64,000 nt of DNA, from NCBI GenBank assembly GCA_963765935.1, contig CAVXXX010000001.1, positions 1,178,001 to 1,242,000 of the forward strand, in the 5' to 3' direction. Numbering within the stretch: position 1 is the stretch's first letter; every line of letters starts with the position of its first letter. Origin of the DNA: JAMXLG01 sp963765935 (GTDB lineage Bacteria; Vulcanimicrobiota; Vulcanimicrobiia; Vulcanimicrobiales; Vulcanimicrobiaceae). Made by a program: the position numbers and the translations under genes. Shown in pieces: positions 17,459 through 25,160 of this stretch. The notes beneath the pieces are model-generated. The model had not been told where the DNA came from. It ran no database searches and worked only from the letters and a program-made list of their open reading frames with translations.

Positions 17459-17477
17459 GATCACACTCGGGTCACAC
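17459..17477 (+). repeat. Paired GRTCACAC motifs at the left end of the element
   Basis: Two copies, gatcacac (17459-17466) and ggtcacac (17470-17477), lie in direct orientation 11 bp apart, about one helical turn. A second pair with the same spacing lies near the other end of the element (20252-20270). Tandem short direct repeats flanking an attachment core are what tyrosine-recombinase arm-binding sites look like. Not proven. Confidence 0.4.
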
Positions 17478-17635
17478 CTCGCGACTGCGCATGCCGTTTT
17501 CGCCGTCACCATCAACGCTCCCACGTCGCGAAAAAAAACGAGTCGGCCCCTGGTGACGATCGTAGCCCGTGGAACGGAAGCCCACAAGATTATCGCCGAG
17601 GGAAACTTCTAACGCCTTCGCAGCGCCGTCGAGCC

Positions 17636-18457
17636 GTGAAGGCCGTGATGCAGCATCTGCGGATCAGCGAACGCAAAGCGTGCGCCGCTGCCAGATGTAA
17701 CCGCCGAATGTTTCGCTATGTCCGCAAGCCGCAAGACGACGCGCCGATTCGGAAGCGGCTCGAGGAATTGGCGGTGGAACGCCGGCGCTTCGGCTATCGC
17801 CGGCTGCACGTGCTCTTACTTCGCGACGGCATCAAGATCAACATGAAGCGGATGCGGCGGATCTATAAAGAGGCCAATCTACAGGTTCGACGGCGCCTAA
17901 AACGGCGCGTAGCACTCGGCCGCGGCAATCCCGCTCCCACCGTCAGCCGGCTCAATCAACGTTGGTCGGCCGACTTCGTCAGCGATACGATTCGATCCGG
18001 TCGGAGATTCCGATCGCTCGCGGTCGTCGATGATTTCAGCCATGAAGCACTGGCGATCGAAGTCGACTTCTCACTGTCCGGTAACCGCGTCACACGAACG
18101 CTCGATGTGATTGCTGCCGTTCGCGGCTATCCAGACGTCATCGTCCTAGACAACGGGCCAGAAAATACGAGCTTGGCGATGCTGCGTTGGTCGATCGATC
18201 ACCGAGTTCGTCTGCACTTCATCGCACCGGGGAAGCCGGTGCAAAATGCGTTCATCGAAAGCTTCAACGCACGCTTTCGCGAGGAATGCCTCAACGAGCA
18301 CGAGTTTCTCACCCTTGACGAGGCTCGAGAAATTATCGAGCCTTGGCGGACCGATTACAACACGGCTCGCCCGCACGGATCACTTGGAAATAGAACGCCC
18401 CAGGAGTTCGTCCAGGGGCTCATTAACCAGCAAGTTCCGCCTCTATCCGTGGCATAA
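17636..18457 (+). CDS. IS3-family transposase OrfB (rve integrase), orfA missing
   Basis: A 273-residue OrfB-type transposase. It contains the HTH_21 segment ('LEELAVERRRFGYRRLHVLLLRDG') and an rve/DDE domain with the three acidic positions: 'SADFVSDTI' (first D), 'IVLDNGPE' (second D) and the Glu in 'NAFIESFNARFREECL'. The 'RPHGSLGNRTPQEF' ending is standard. The frame is open upstream, reading 'KLLTPSQRRR' just before the GTG at 17636, which matches the usual OrfB N-terminus. No orfA with its HTH is present between the tRNA and this gene, and no terminal inverted repeats are evident, so it is a remnant or solo copy and likely cannot transpose alone. Confidence 0.88.
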   Translation: MKAVMQHLRISERKACAAARCNRRMFRYVRKPQDDAPIRKRLEELAVERRRFGYRRLHVLLLRDGIKINMKRMRRIYKEANLQVRRRLKRRVALGRGNPAPTVSRLNQRWSADFVSDTIRSGRRFRSLAVVDDFSHEALAIEVDFSLSGNRVTRTLDVIAAVRGYPDVIVLDNGPENTSLAMLRWSIDHRVRLHFIAPGKPVQNAFIESFNARFREECLNEHEFLTLDEAREIIEPWRTDYNTARPHGSLGNRTPQEFVQGLINQQVPPLSVA

Positions 18458-18619
18458 ATCGTGGTCTCAGATCAGCAAGACTAAGAGAACCCAAGAGGAC
18501 GACCGCAAGTCCTGAGGCGTTTCTCCGGCTCAAAAAGGGCGATGTGCTAGTTATCGCTCCAGATCGCTATCGGACTCAGTCCCGTTTTTTCATGAAACGA
18601 GAATACCGACGTTTTAACT

Positions 18620-19882
18620 TTAGGGTGCGGGCGGCGGTGGGGCATTCGGGCACGTTACCGCGGCAGGAAACGATGCCCCCGATGCGCCGTTATAGCTGAC
18701 ACCTAACCAGAAGCTCGTGGTTCCTTTGATGACCTTTGGAACTCCGCTGCCGAGCCAATACCCTTCCATGGATCCCGTCGGGTTCGTCCCATCAAACGGG
18801 CTGTACGTTGGACGCCACCGGTCTACGTTGTTGTATACGAGCAAATCCGCTGCGACATTTCCCCCTTGGGCAGTTTGGTAGTATTGCTGCGCGCCCACGG
18901 CATAGCCGTATCTGAACGGGAGAACGTAGAGAAGGACGCTTGCATCGCTTGGAATGGTTCCGTGTCCGGTGTTTACGACAAACGGCGACCAGGATGCAGA
19001 ATGGTGAGCAATGTAGGCCGGATTCGACGGATTTGAAGTCGCCCCGGATACCCAGAGATCGGATGACTTCGTGCCGTCGACTGCGTACATCGTTCCCGGC
19101 GACGTGCCGTTGAGCGGCGGAAGCTTCTGCGCGGTCACTGTCGCGCCGTTCCAATGATAGATGAGTCCGAATTCGGAGGGCAGCAGCCAAACGTCACTGG
19201 CAGAAAAAGCTTTCAAGCCTGCAACGCCGCCCACTCCGGCCGGGTACGGTATCGGAGTGCCGCTCCATTTGGTTCCATTCCAGTGTTGTAGAACGGCCGC
19301 ATTGCTCCCATTCGGGTTTTGCGTTGATCCTGAGATCCACACATCGTTCGACGCATCAGCGGAGACAATAGCAGGCGCGACATCCGTATAGTATTGAAAA
19401 TCCGTCGGGTTTGGAAAGACCGACCACACGGATCCGTTCCAATGCAGGATGAACCAATAATACGGCCGGATTCCGCCGGACTTGCTGATGCCGGCTCCCA
19501 ACGCCCACACGTCGTTCGAAGCGATTGCTTCAATCGACGTAATCTCTTCCCCACTCCAATTCGTTGAACCGGGGATGACCGGCACCGCTCCGCTCGACCA
19601 AGACGTACCATTGTAGTGGTAGAGGTGCACCGTATCACCGGTGGCTGAAGGCGACACGCTCGCCCATGAATCGGTCGGGGAAACGCCTGCGACCGTCACG
19701 CGCACGCCACCGGGGCCAAGCGACTGTTGTTGCAGCGCGCACCGCGTCGATAAGGAATTGAGCGCGAGCGACTGCGTTCTATCGGCAACTTGAGGCATCG
19801 CTCCCTGTTGCTGTCGGCCCTGGGAACAAGCAGATAGAGCGATCGCAAAAGCGACAGCGACTGAGCGAGGTATTGTCCTCAT
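18620..19882 (-). CDS. Beta-propeller lipoprotein carried by the selC element
   Basis: A 420-residue protein starting at the ATG at 19882, which gives a lipoprotein signal peptide with a lipobox in 'AIALSACSQG'. The mature part has at least four degenerate repeats of about 45-60 residues, each with an 'hxWNGtxW' strand (YHYNGTSW, LHWNGSVW, QHWNGTKW, YHWNGATV) and a 'sxxDVWxxG' strand (NDVWALG, NDVWISG, SDVWLLP, SDLWVSG). This is the pattern of kelch/BNR-like propellers. The tail is Pro-rich (APPPPAP). It is surface-exposed by inference and is the only cargo gene of the element. A longer open frame reaches 20008, but lacks a better signal. Confidence 0.75.
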   Translation of the reverse strand: MRTIPRSVAVAFAIALSACSQGRQQQGAMPQVADRTQSLALNSLSTRCALQQQSLGPGGVRVTVAGVSPTDSWASVSPSATGDTVHLYHYNGTSWSSGAVPVIPGSTNWSGEEITSIEAIASNDVWALGAGISKSGGIRPYYWFILHWNGSVWSVFPNPTDFQYYTDVAPAIVSADASNDVWISGSTQNPNGSNAAVLQHWNGTKWSGTPIPYPAGVGGVAGLKAFSASDVWLLPSEFGLIYHWNGATVTAQKLPPLNGTSPGTMYAVDGTKSSDLWVSGATSNPSNPAYIAHHSASWSPFVVNTGHGTIPSDASVLLYVLPFRYGYAVGAQQYYQTAQGGNVAADLLVYNNVDRWRPTYSPFDGTNPTGSMEGYWLGSGVPKVIKGTTSFWLGVSYNGASGASFPAAVTCPNAPPPPAP

Positions 19883-20394
19883 GATGAACCCCTTTTGGAC
19901 GTTCATTGTACCACTCGGATCTCGAAAAACACTATTCCCATAATCGCGCGCGAGTCGTTGGCGACACGGTCCATCCGCGCATAGAGATACATCAGCAAGA
20001 CAAGCCACACGTTGGTCTTACCGCGCCTCGGGCAGTAGTTCTTTAGACCATTCGACCTGGAGATAAAAACCCAATAGCTAGTGAGATTGCTCTCAAGAGA
20101 TGTAACTGACGTATCATCAAGTGCCCGGCGTCCCTGAAACGTCGCGCGCGCGGTCTCTGACACGCAACCGTAAGATCACGGGCGCGGTCAGCGGCGGTTG
20201 CCGAAGGAGTTGCCATCGATGGTAACAGCACGCGCCGAGGTTGCGTCCGCAGGTCACATCTGGGTCACACACCCCACAGGTCTTGGCGATCGTCGACACG
20301 TTTACGCGAGAGCGGAAACGCTTTATGCCACCAGGGTTTTCACGTTATCGCGAGTCTCTGCGCGCGTCAGCGTTTTTGTGCGAGAAATGCGCAG
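19883..20394. other. 512-bp stretch in the element without a convincing gene
   Basis: Reading frames here are short and unlike proteins. One plus-strand frame near 20270-20330 reads 'LAIVDTFTRERKRF', which resembles the 'AIVDDFTRE' strand of rve transposases, and may be a relic of another insertion sequence, though the match is too short to rely on. The promoter of the lipoprotein gene must lie at the left of this stretch. The right end carries the second GGTCACAC pair. Confidence 0.4.
20252..20270 (+). repeat. Paired GGTCACAY motifs at the right end of the element
   Basis: ggtcacat (20252-20259) and ggtcacac (20263-20270) are in direct orientation with the same 11-bp spacing as the pair at 17459-17477, and in the same orientation on the plus strand. 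Candidate recombinase arm sites. Alternatively the stretch could be the relic of a coding tail (it reads AGHIWVTHP in one frame). Confidence 0.4.
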
Positions 20395-20440
20395 CAGCGA
20401 TTTTGAAGACCGTGCGAGCCACCAGACTCGTACGCTCCCA
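20395..20440 (-). pseudogene. Stranded 5' half of tRNA-Sec (right copy of the 46-bp repeat, candidate attR)
   Basis: The minus strand carries the acceptor 5' strand GGGAGCG, D arm and anticodon arm of tRNA-Sec but stops in the variable region; no T arm or 3' acceptor follows. The single difference from the intact gene (20434) restores a Watson-Crick C:G pair with the 3' acceptor strand kept at 17294-17301, which suggests this is the ancestral 5' half. It lies three bases past the stop codon of the DUF4126 gene on the same strand. Confidence 0.85.
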
Positions 20441-20443
20441 CGC

Positions 20444-21013
20444 CTAGCCCGGTTTTGGGCGCAATCGCTGATACGCCTTGCGGCCGGTGACAAAAAGTGC
20501 GATTGAAAGCATCAACGCTACAAGCGCGACGGCAATCGGAATGATGAACGCGAGGATTCCGCCGCTGAGCGCGACGCCGTCTTCGGCGGTGCTGACGAAC
20601 GGATTGCCAAGGCCGCCGGTCGTCGCCGTCGATGCCGCGCGGACCGACATTACGCCAGCGTGCACGCCGAGTGCGTTGAGCGCGCCGACGATCATCAGAA
20701 GGACGAGCGTGTCGTGCGACTGCGGATGCACGGTGCCGCCGACAATGACGGCGGCGGCCGCGGGTTTGATGACGATCTGCAGCAGATGCAGCGCGTGATC
20801 GACGAACGGAATCTTATCGGAAACAACTTCCAGGCCGGAAACGCCAAGCAAAATCCACATAACGGGAGCAGCGTTGAGCCACCCGAATTGCGCGGGGGTG
20901 TGGATGACGCCCATGTGCGCGGCGACCGCGACGAGAGCAAGCGAGAGGACGCCCCGTAGCCCTGCGGTCGTCGTCAACGCGTACGCAAGCGCATATTGAG
21001 AGGCTTCGTCCAT
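20444..21013 (-). CDS. DUF4126 family membrane protein
   Basis: A 189-residue protein with several hydrophobic helices. The opening 'YALAYALTTTAGLRGVLSL' and 'LVLLMIVGALNALGVHAGVMSVRAAST' with 'GLGNPFVSTAEDG' are typical of DUF4126, whose members have no established function. ATG at 21013 has an AGGA five bases upstream and is preferred over an in-frame ATG at 21031. Its stop codon is nearly fused to the stranded tRNA-Sec half, so in the ancestral arrangement tRNA-Sec would have followed this gene directly and may have been transcribed with it. Confidence 0.82.
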   Translation of the reverse strand: MDEASQYALAYALTTTAGLRGVLSLALVAVAAHMGVIHTPAQFGWLNAAPVMWILLGVSGLEVVSDKIPFVDHALHLLQIVIKPAAAAVIVGGTVHPQSHDTLVLLMIVGALNALGVHAGVMSVRAASTATTGGLGNPFVSTAEDGVALSGGILAFIIPIAVALVALMLSIALFVTGRKAYQRLRPKPG

Positions 21014-21094
21014 GGTTCCTGATTGTAACATGGTAAATCCTGACCGCGGCGCAGGACGCTCACCGCGGCTGGATAAGGTCCGTTACAAAGGGCC

Positions 21095-22378
21095 ATGATG
21101 TTTTACGAAACACCGGCCACGGGCGACGGCGGCCTCCTTCAGAGACTGCTCGGTATCACTTATGAGATCTTGCATTCGCAAGAGATCTCGCCCGCGCTGG
21201 AATCGATCGCGCGCGCTGTCTCCGAGTTCTTCGGATTCAAGTACGTGACGATCGTCGCTGCAGACGCACCGGGTGGCGAACTTTATCGCCGCGTTCTTCT
21301 TGGTTTTCCCGAGGCGATTATCCGCGAGCGTTTAGGCGAACATATCGAACGCACGGCGGTTTTGGAAATCCTTCCCACCGAATCCGAAGTGCTGCCGTAC
21401 TGCTTTTACAATCCCGCCGAACGCGAAATCATGTGGAAGCAGAGCATTTACACGGGCTACCGGCCGCTCAATGAGCCGCGCTCCGCTCCCGACGCATGGC
21501 ATGAACGCGACACGCTGACGCTCGTCTTGCCGGATCGCGACGGAAACATGCTCGGTTATCTCTCGGCCGATGCGCCGCTCGACGGCAAGGTTCCGTCAAT
21601 CGAAACGCTTCGCCGCATGCAACTCTTCGTGAATCTCGTAGGGCTCGCGCTTGCCAATTCGCGCGCGCATCACGCAGAAATCGAGCGCCGGCGCATTCTT
21701 GAAGAGAATGTCCGCATGCAGAATGAGTTCTTCAGCATGGTTTCGCACGAAGTGCGTTCGCCGCTTGCAGCCATTCGCGGCGCGACCGCGCTGCTTCAAA
21801 CGCACTTCGAGTCACTCGGGCTCGAACGCCGTCAAGAGTTACTCGGCGTGCTATCGAGTGCGACTGCGCGGCTTTCATCGATCTTCGAAGATTTTCTCTT
21901 GCTCTCGCGCATGGAAGCGGGGCACCTCGCACTACGCATTGAACGCGTGGCGCCCGTTCCAATCATCGAAGAATCGCTCGCGCGCATGCGAAGCGAGCAT
22001 CCTGACCGCGCCTTCAACGCCGCCTATCTCGATCCGGTGCCGTACGTGCTCGCCGACGAAGGGCGCACCGTGCAAATCATCACCAATCTGCTGTCGAACG
22101 CCGTCAAATACAGCTTCCCCGAAAGTCCGATTCACGTCGACGTGAAGCCATCGACGGATCACTTGACGATCTTCATCCTGAACGAAGGCCCCGGTATCGA
22201 AGAAGGCGATCGCGATAAACTATTCCAGCGATTCGGCCATTTGACCGCCGGCGACGGGTCTACGGGGCTCGGGCTGTACATCTGCCGGGAGCTCATCACG
22301 ATGATGAGTGGGACGATCGGTTTTGAATCCGACCCGGGCAAGCGCACGGCGTTCTGGTTTACCCTCCCCCGCGCTTAG
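21095..22378 (+). CDS. GAF-domain sensor histidine kinase
   Basis: A 427-residue kinase without TM helices: N-terminal GAF-like sensor domain (about residues 15-190), a short coiled-coil linker, HisKA dimerisation domain with the phospho-acceptor His218 in 'FFSMVSHEVRSPLAAIRG', and an HATPase_c domain with an N-box ('IITNLLSNAVKYS'), a G1 box reading 'NEGPGIE' (Asn where Asp is commonest) and G2 'GSTGLGLYI'. It would autophosphorylate on His and pass phosphate to a response regulator, but none is encoded next to it, so it is an orphan. Start at 21095 or the adjacent ATG at 21098. Confidence 0.92.
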   Translation: MMFYETPATGDGGLLQRLLGITYEILHSQEISPALESIARAVSEFFGFKYVTIVAADAPGGELYRRVLLGFPEAIIRERLGEHIERTAVLEILPTESEVLPYCFYNPAEREIMWKQSIYTGYRPLNEPRSAPDAWHERDTLTLVLPDRDGNMLGYLSADAPLDGKVPSIETLRRMQLFVNLVGLALANSRAHHAEIERRRILEENVRMQNEFFSMVSHEVRSPLAAIRGATALLQTHFESLGLERRQELLGVLSSATARLSSIFEDFLLLSRMEAGHLALRIERVAPVPIIEESLARMRSEHPDRAFNAAYLDPVPYVLADEGRTVQIITNLLSNAVKYSFPESPIHVDVKPSTDHLTIFILNEGPGIEEGDRDKLFQRFGHLTAGDGSTGLGLYICRELITMMSGTIGFESDPGKRTAFWFTLPRA

Positions 22379-22418
22379 GCATAGCCTTACCCCCGACTCT
22401 TGTGGTACAAAATGGCCG

Positions 22419-24245
22419 GTGAAGACCCGTCCCGATATTAGAAACGTAGCAATCATCGCCCATGTCGACCATGGGAAGACCACGCTTGTAGATGCCATGC
22501 TCAAACAGAGCGGCGTTTTTCGTGAAGGTCAGCAGGTCGAGACGCGCGTCATGGATTCAAACCCCCTCGAGCGCGAGCGCGGGATCACGATCCTTGCGAA
22601 AAACACGGCCGTCCGGCACGGCGATGTGAAGTTCAACATTGTCGACACCCCGGGACACGCGGACTTCGGCGGCGAGGTGGAGCGCGTGCTGCAGATGGTG
22701 CAAGGCGTGCTTTTGCTCGTTGACGCTGCCGAAGGCGTGATGCCGCAAACGCGCTTTGTGTTACGCAAAGCGCTCGAGTTGGATTTAAAGGCGCTTGTCG
22801 CGATTAATAAGATCGATCGCAAAGACGCGCGGCCGACGGAGATCGTAAACGAAGTTTTTGACTTATTCATCGAGCTGGGCGCAAGTGACGAACAGGCCGA
22901 TTTCCCGGTGGTGTTTACCAACGGCAGGGCTGGGATTGCAAAGCGATCGCTGGACGATGAGAGTGCCGACCTCGAACCGCTCTTTGAAATCATCAAGCAA
23001 CACGTTCCCGAAGCACCCGCCGAGGACGGCCCGTTCCAGCTTTTGATTTCGGCGATCGATCACAATAAGTACGTTGGACGCATCGGCATCGGGCGAATTT
23101 TCCGCGGATCTTCCCGTTTGAATATGCCGATTGCGAAGGTTGCGCGCGAAGGCAAAGTCGCAACCGGCTTGCGATTGACGAAGATGCTGACGTTCCAGGG
23201 ATTGGAGCGCATCGAAGTCGATGAAGCGTCGGCCGGCGATATCGTCTGCGTTTCGGGTATCGATGACTTGAACATCGGCGATACGATCGCCGACGCCAAT
23301 GCGCCCGAGGGCATTCACGCGGTTGCGGTCGACGAACCGACCGTCTCGATGTTCTTCTCCGTGAACAATTCACCGTTCGCCGGAAAGGAAGGGAAGTTCC
23401 TCACTTCCCGGCAGATCCGCGAACGTTTGACGCGGGAACTCGAATCGAATGTCGCATTGCGTGTTTCCGATACCGAATCGGCCGACACGTTCGAGGTGCG
23501 TGGACGCGGTGAACTGCATCTCTCGATTCTCATCGAAACGATGCGCCGCGAAGGTTTCGAAGTTGCCGTCTCCAAGCCGCAAGTTATCGTCACCGAACGG
23601 GACGGCAAGAAATGGGAACCGGTCGAATATGTCGTCGTCGACGTTCCTTCCGAGTATGAAGGCCCGGTGATCGAAGCGCTCGGTAAGCGCAAAGCCATCA
23701 TGTCGAACATGATCAATGTCTCCGACTCGCGGCGCTTGGAATACACGATGCCGACCCGTGCGATCTTCGGGTTGCGCGGGGAGTTATTGACGCTCACGCG
23801 CGGAACGGCCGTGATGTCGCACACCTACTACGATCACCAAGAGTGGCAAGGCGAACTGCCGGGGCGCAACGTCGGCGCGTTGGTCGCAACCGACACGGGG
23901 CGCGCGACCGCCTATGCGCTCGTCGGCGTCGAGCAACGCGGCCGCTTCTTCGTCGATCCGGGCGTCGACATATACGAAGGCATGATCGTGGGCCGGGCCA
24001 ACGACGATAAGGACGTTGGCTTGAACGTCGTGCGCGAAAAGAAGCTCACCAACATGCGTGCTGCGGGTAGCGACGAGAACGTGAAACTTCCACCCGCCGA
24101 AGTACTCTCGCTCGAACGCGCGATCGAATTTATCGAAGACGATGAACTGGTTGAAGTAACGCCGCAGTCGATTCGTTTGCGCAAGCGCATCCTCGACGAG
24201 GGCGAACGGATTAAAGCGCGCAGGCGCGAAAAGGCGAGCGTCTAG
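22419..24245 (+). CDS. typA: Ribosome-associated GTPase TypA/BipA
   Basis: A 608-residue translational GTPase. Motifs in order: G1 'AHVDHGKTT', switch I 'ERGITILAKNT', G3 'DTPGHADFGGEV', G4 'NKIDRKDARP', then EF-Tu domain II, and the two EF-G-like alpha/beta domains and unique C-terminal domain ('RKKILDEGERIKARRR'-like tail). TypA binds ribosomes and aids 50S assembly and stress adaptation. The GTG at 22419 is used because it starts just before the conserved 'DIRNVAIIAHVDHGKTT'. The upstream extension into the kinase gene is not conserved. It ends with a four-base convergent overlap with the next gene. Confidence 0.96.
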   Translation: MKTRPDIRNVAIIAHVDHGKTTLVDAMLKQSGVFREGQQVETRVMDSNPLERERGITILAKNTAVRHGDVKFNIVDTPGHADFGGEVERVLQMVQGVLLLVDAAEGVMPQTRFVLRKALELDLKALVAINKIDRKDARPTEIVNEVFDLFIELGASDEQADFPVVFTNGRAGIAKRSLDDESADLEPLFEIIKQHVPEAPAEDGPFQLLISAIDHNKYVGRIGIGRIFRGSSRLNMPIAKVAREGKVATGLRLTKMLTFQGLERIEVDEASAGDIVCVSGIDDLNIGDTIADANAPEGIHAVAVDEPTVSMFFSVNNSPFAGKEGKFLTSRQIRERLTRELESNVALRVSDTESADTFEVRGRGELHLSILIETMRREGFEVAVSKPQVIVTERDGKKWEPVEYVVVDVPSEYEGPVIEALGKRKAIMSNMINVSDSRRLEYTMPTRAIFGLRGELLTLTRGTAVMSHTYYDHQEWQGELPGRNVGALVATDTGRATAYALVGVEQRGRFFVDPGVDIYEGMIVGRANDDKDVGLNVVREKKLTNMRAAGSDENVKLPPAEVLSLERAIEFIEDDELVEVTPQSIRLRKRILDEGERIKARRREKASV

Positions 24246-25135
24246 CGCGCCGCTGCGCGCGGTGTACGCGCAGTTAGGCCGGTGGCGCCGGCGTCGCCGC
24301 CGGAGCTCGTTCTTTGTGAACCGAAGCGGCGGGCGTACGCCTTCGTCAGTTCTCCGCCGACAAGAAACAACTGCGTTGAATAGTAGATCCACAATAAAAT
24401 GGCGACGAGCGATCCTGCGGCACCGTACGCAGATGTTGTCGCGACGTGGTTCAGATACCATCCGATCGCGTATTGTCCGACGACCGCAAGCAGCGACGAT
24501 ACGATGGCACCCGTCCAGACATCTCGCCACGATAGCTCGACGCTCGAAAGCCACTTATATATCGCGCCGGTTATGACCGCGGCGGCAACGACTACGATGA
24601 TGGCGTGAACGATCTTTGCGCCGATCGCGAACGCCAGCCGATCGGCAACCGTTCCGAGCAATCCCATAACGACGACGAGAACCGCTCCGCCGCCAATAAT
24701 TGCGACTGCTTTCAGACGATTGAGTACCGTGCCGACGAATCCTCGCTGTGGTTTCGCGTTCCAAATCGTATCGAGCGCGTCTTGTACCGCCAACACAAGG
24801 CCCGAGGCAGCAACTGCGAAGACCACCCAACCTACGATGGTGGCAATGATGCCGTTCGAGCGATGACTATATGTTGCAGCGATGAGATCCGCGATAGCTT
24901 TCGTCCCCGAATCACCGATCGCAGGCCGCAATTCGATCAGAATCTGATCGCGCACGGCGTTGTGGTAACCGGCGCCGCCCAGCACTTCCGCGGCGATCTC
25001 GATCACGATGATAAAGAGCGGCGCAATCGCGAATATCGCATAAAACGCAAGCGCCGCGGCCAAGCGCGACGCTTCGTCATTTGTCCAGCCTTTGTAGACG
25101 TCTTTGAGTAGCTCGAGCGAATCAGCGGCCCGCAT
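24242..25135 (-). CDS. YihY/BrkB family inner-membrane protein
   Basis: A 297-residue protein with about six TM helices and the family hallmarks: the N-terminal 'DEASRLAAALAFYAIFAIAPLF', 'FAVAASGLVLAVQDALDTIWN', and the C-terminal 'YGAAGSLVAILLWIYYSTQLFLVGGELTKAYA'. Formerly annotated as RNase BN, members are membrane proteins of unclear role. The C-terminus is a short Gly/Thr-rich cytoplasmic tail. It is convergent with typA, sharing four bases, and shares its upstream region only with the AraC gene behind it, 25 bases away on the same strand. Confidence 0.92.
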   Translation of the reverse strand: MRAADSLELLKDVYKGWTNDEASRLAAALAFYAIFAIAPLFIIVIEIAAEVLGGAGYHNAVRDQILIELRPAIGDSGTKAIADLIAATYSHRSNGIIATIVGWVVFAVAASGLVLAVQDALDTIWNAKPQRGFVGTVLNRLKAVAIIGGGAVLVVVMGLLGTVADRLAFAIGAKIVHAIIVVVAAAVITGAIYKWLSSVELSWRDVWTGAIVSSLLAVVGQYAIGWYLNHVATTSAYGAAGSLVAILLWIYYSTQLFLVGGELTKAYARRFGSQRTSSGGDAGATGLTARTPRAAAR

Positions 25136-25160
25136 GCGCTACTCATACCCTCGTCTCCGG

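Larger units (their letters stand above)
17339..20440. mobile_element. Integrated element (3,056-bp repeat-to-repeat) in tRNA-Sec
   Basis: The element is inferred from the 46-bp direct repeats (17339-17384 and 20395-20440), with a 3,056-bp offset. The tRNA at the left end is complete, but its 5' half seems to come from the element; the right repeat is the original 5' half, now without the 3' half. Contents: paired GGTCACAC-like motifs near both ends, an orphan IS3-type transposase gene, and a beta-propeller lipoprotein gene. No intact tyrosine or serine recombinase is seen, so it is probably a decayed or non-autonomous element. An alternative is a duplication of the tRNA 5' half by another route, followed by insertion of the two genes. 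Confidence 0.65.

Noticed and set aside
17531..17539. An A8 run before the IS3 OrfB that could be a programmed frameshift site
   Set aside because: No orfA with an HTH precedes it; the distance to the tRNA (about 150 bases) is too short for orfA, and the OrfB frame is already open there.
20241..20447. A short plus-strand frame with 'LAIVDTFTRER' suggesting a transposase fragment
   Set aside because: Only about 12 residues resemble an rve domain; the rest is not similar to any transposase and runs through the tRNA relic.
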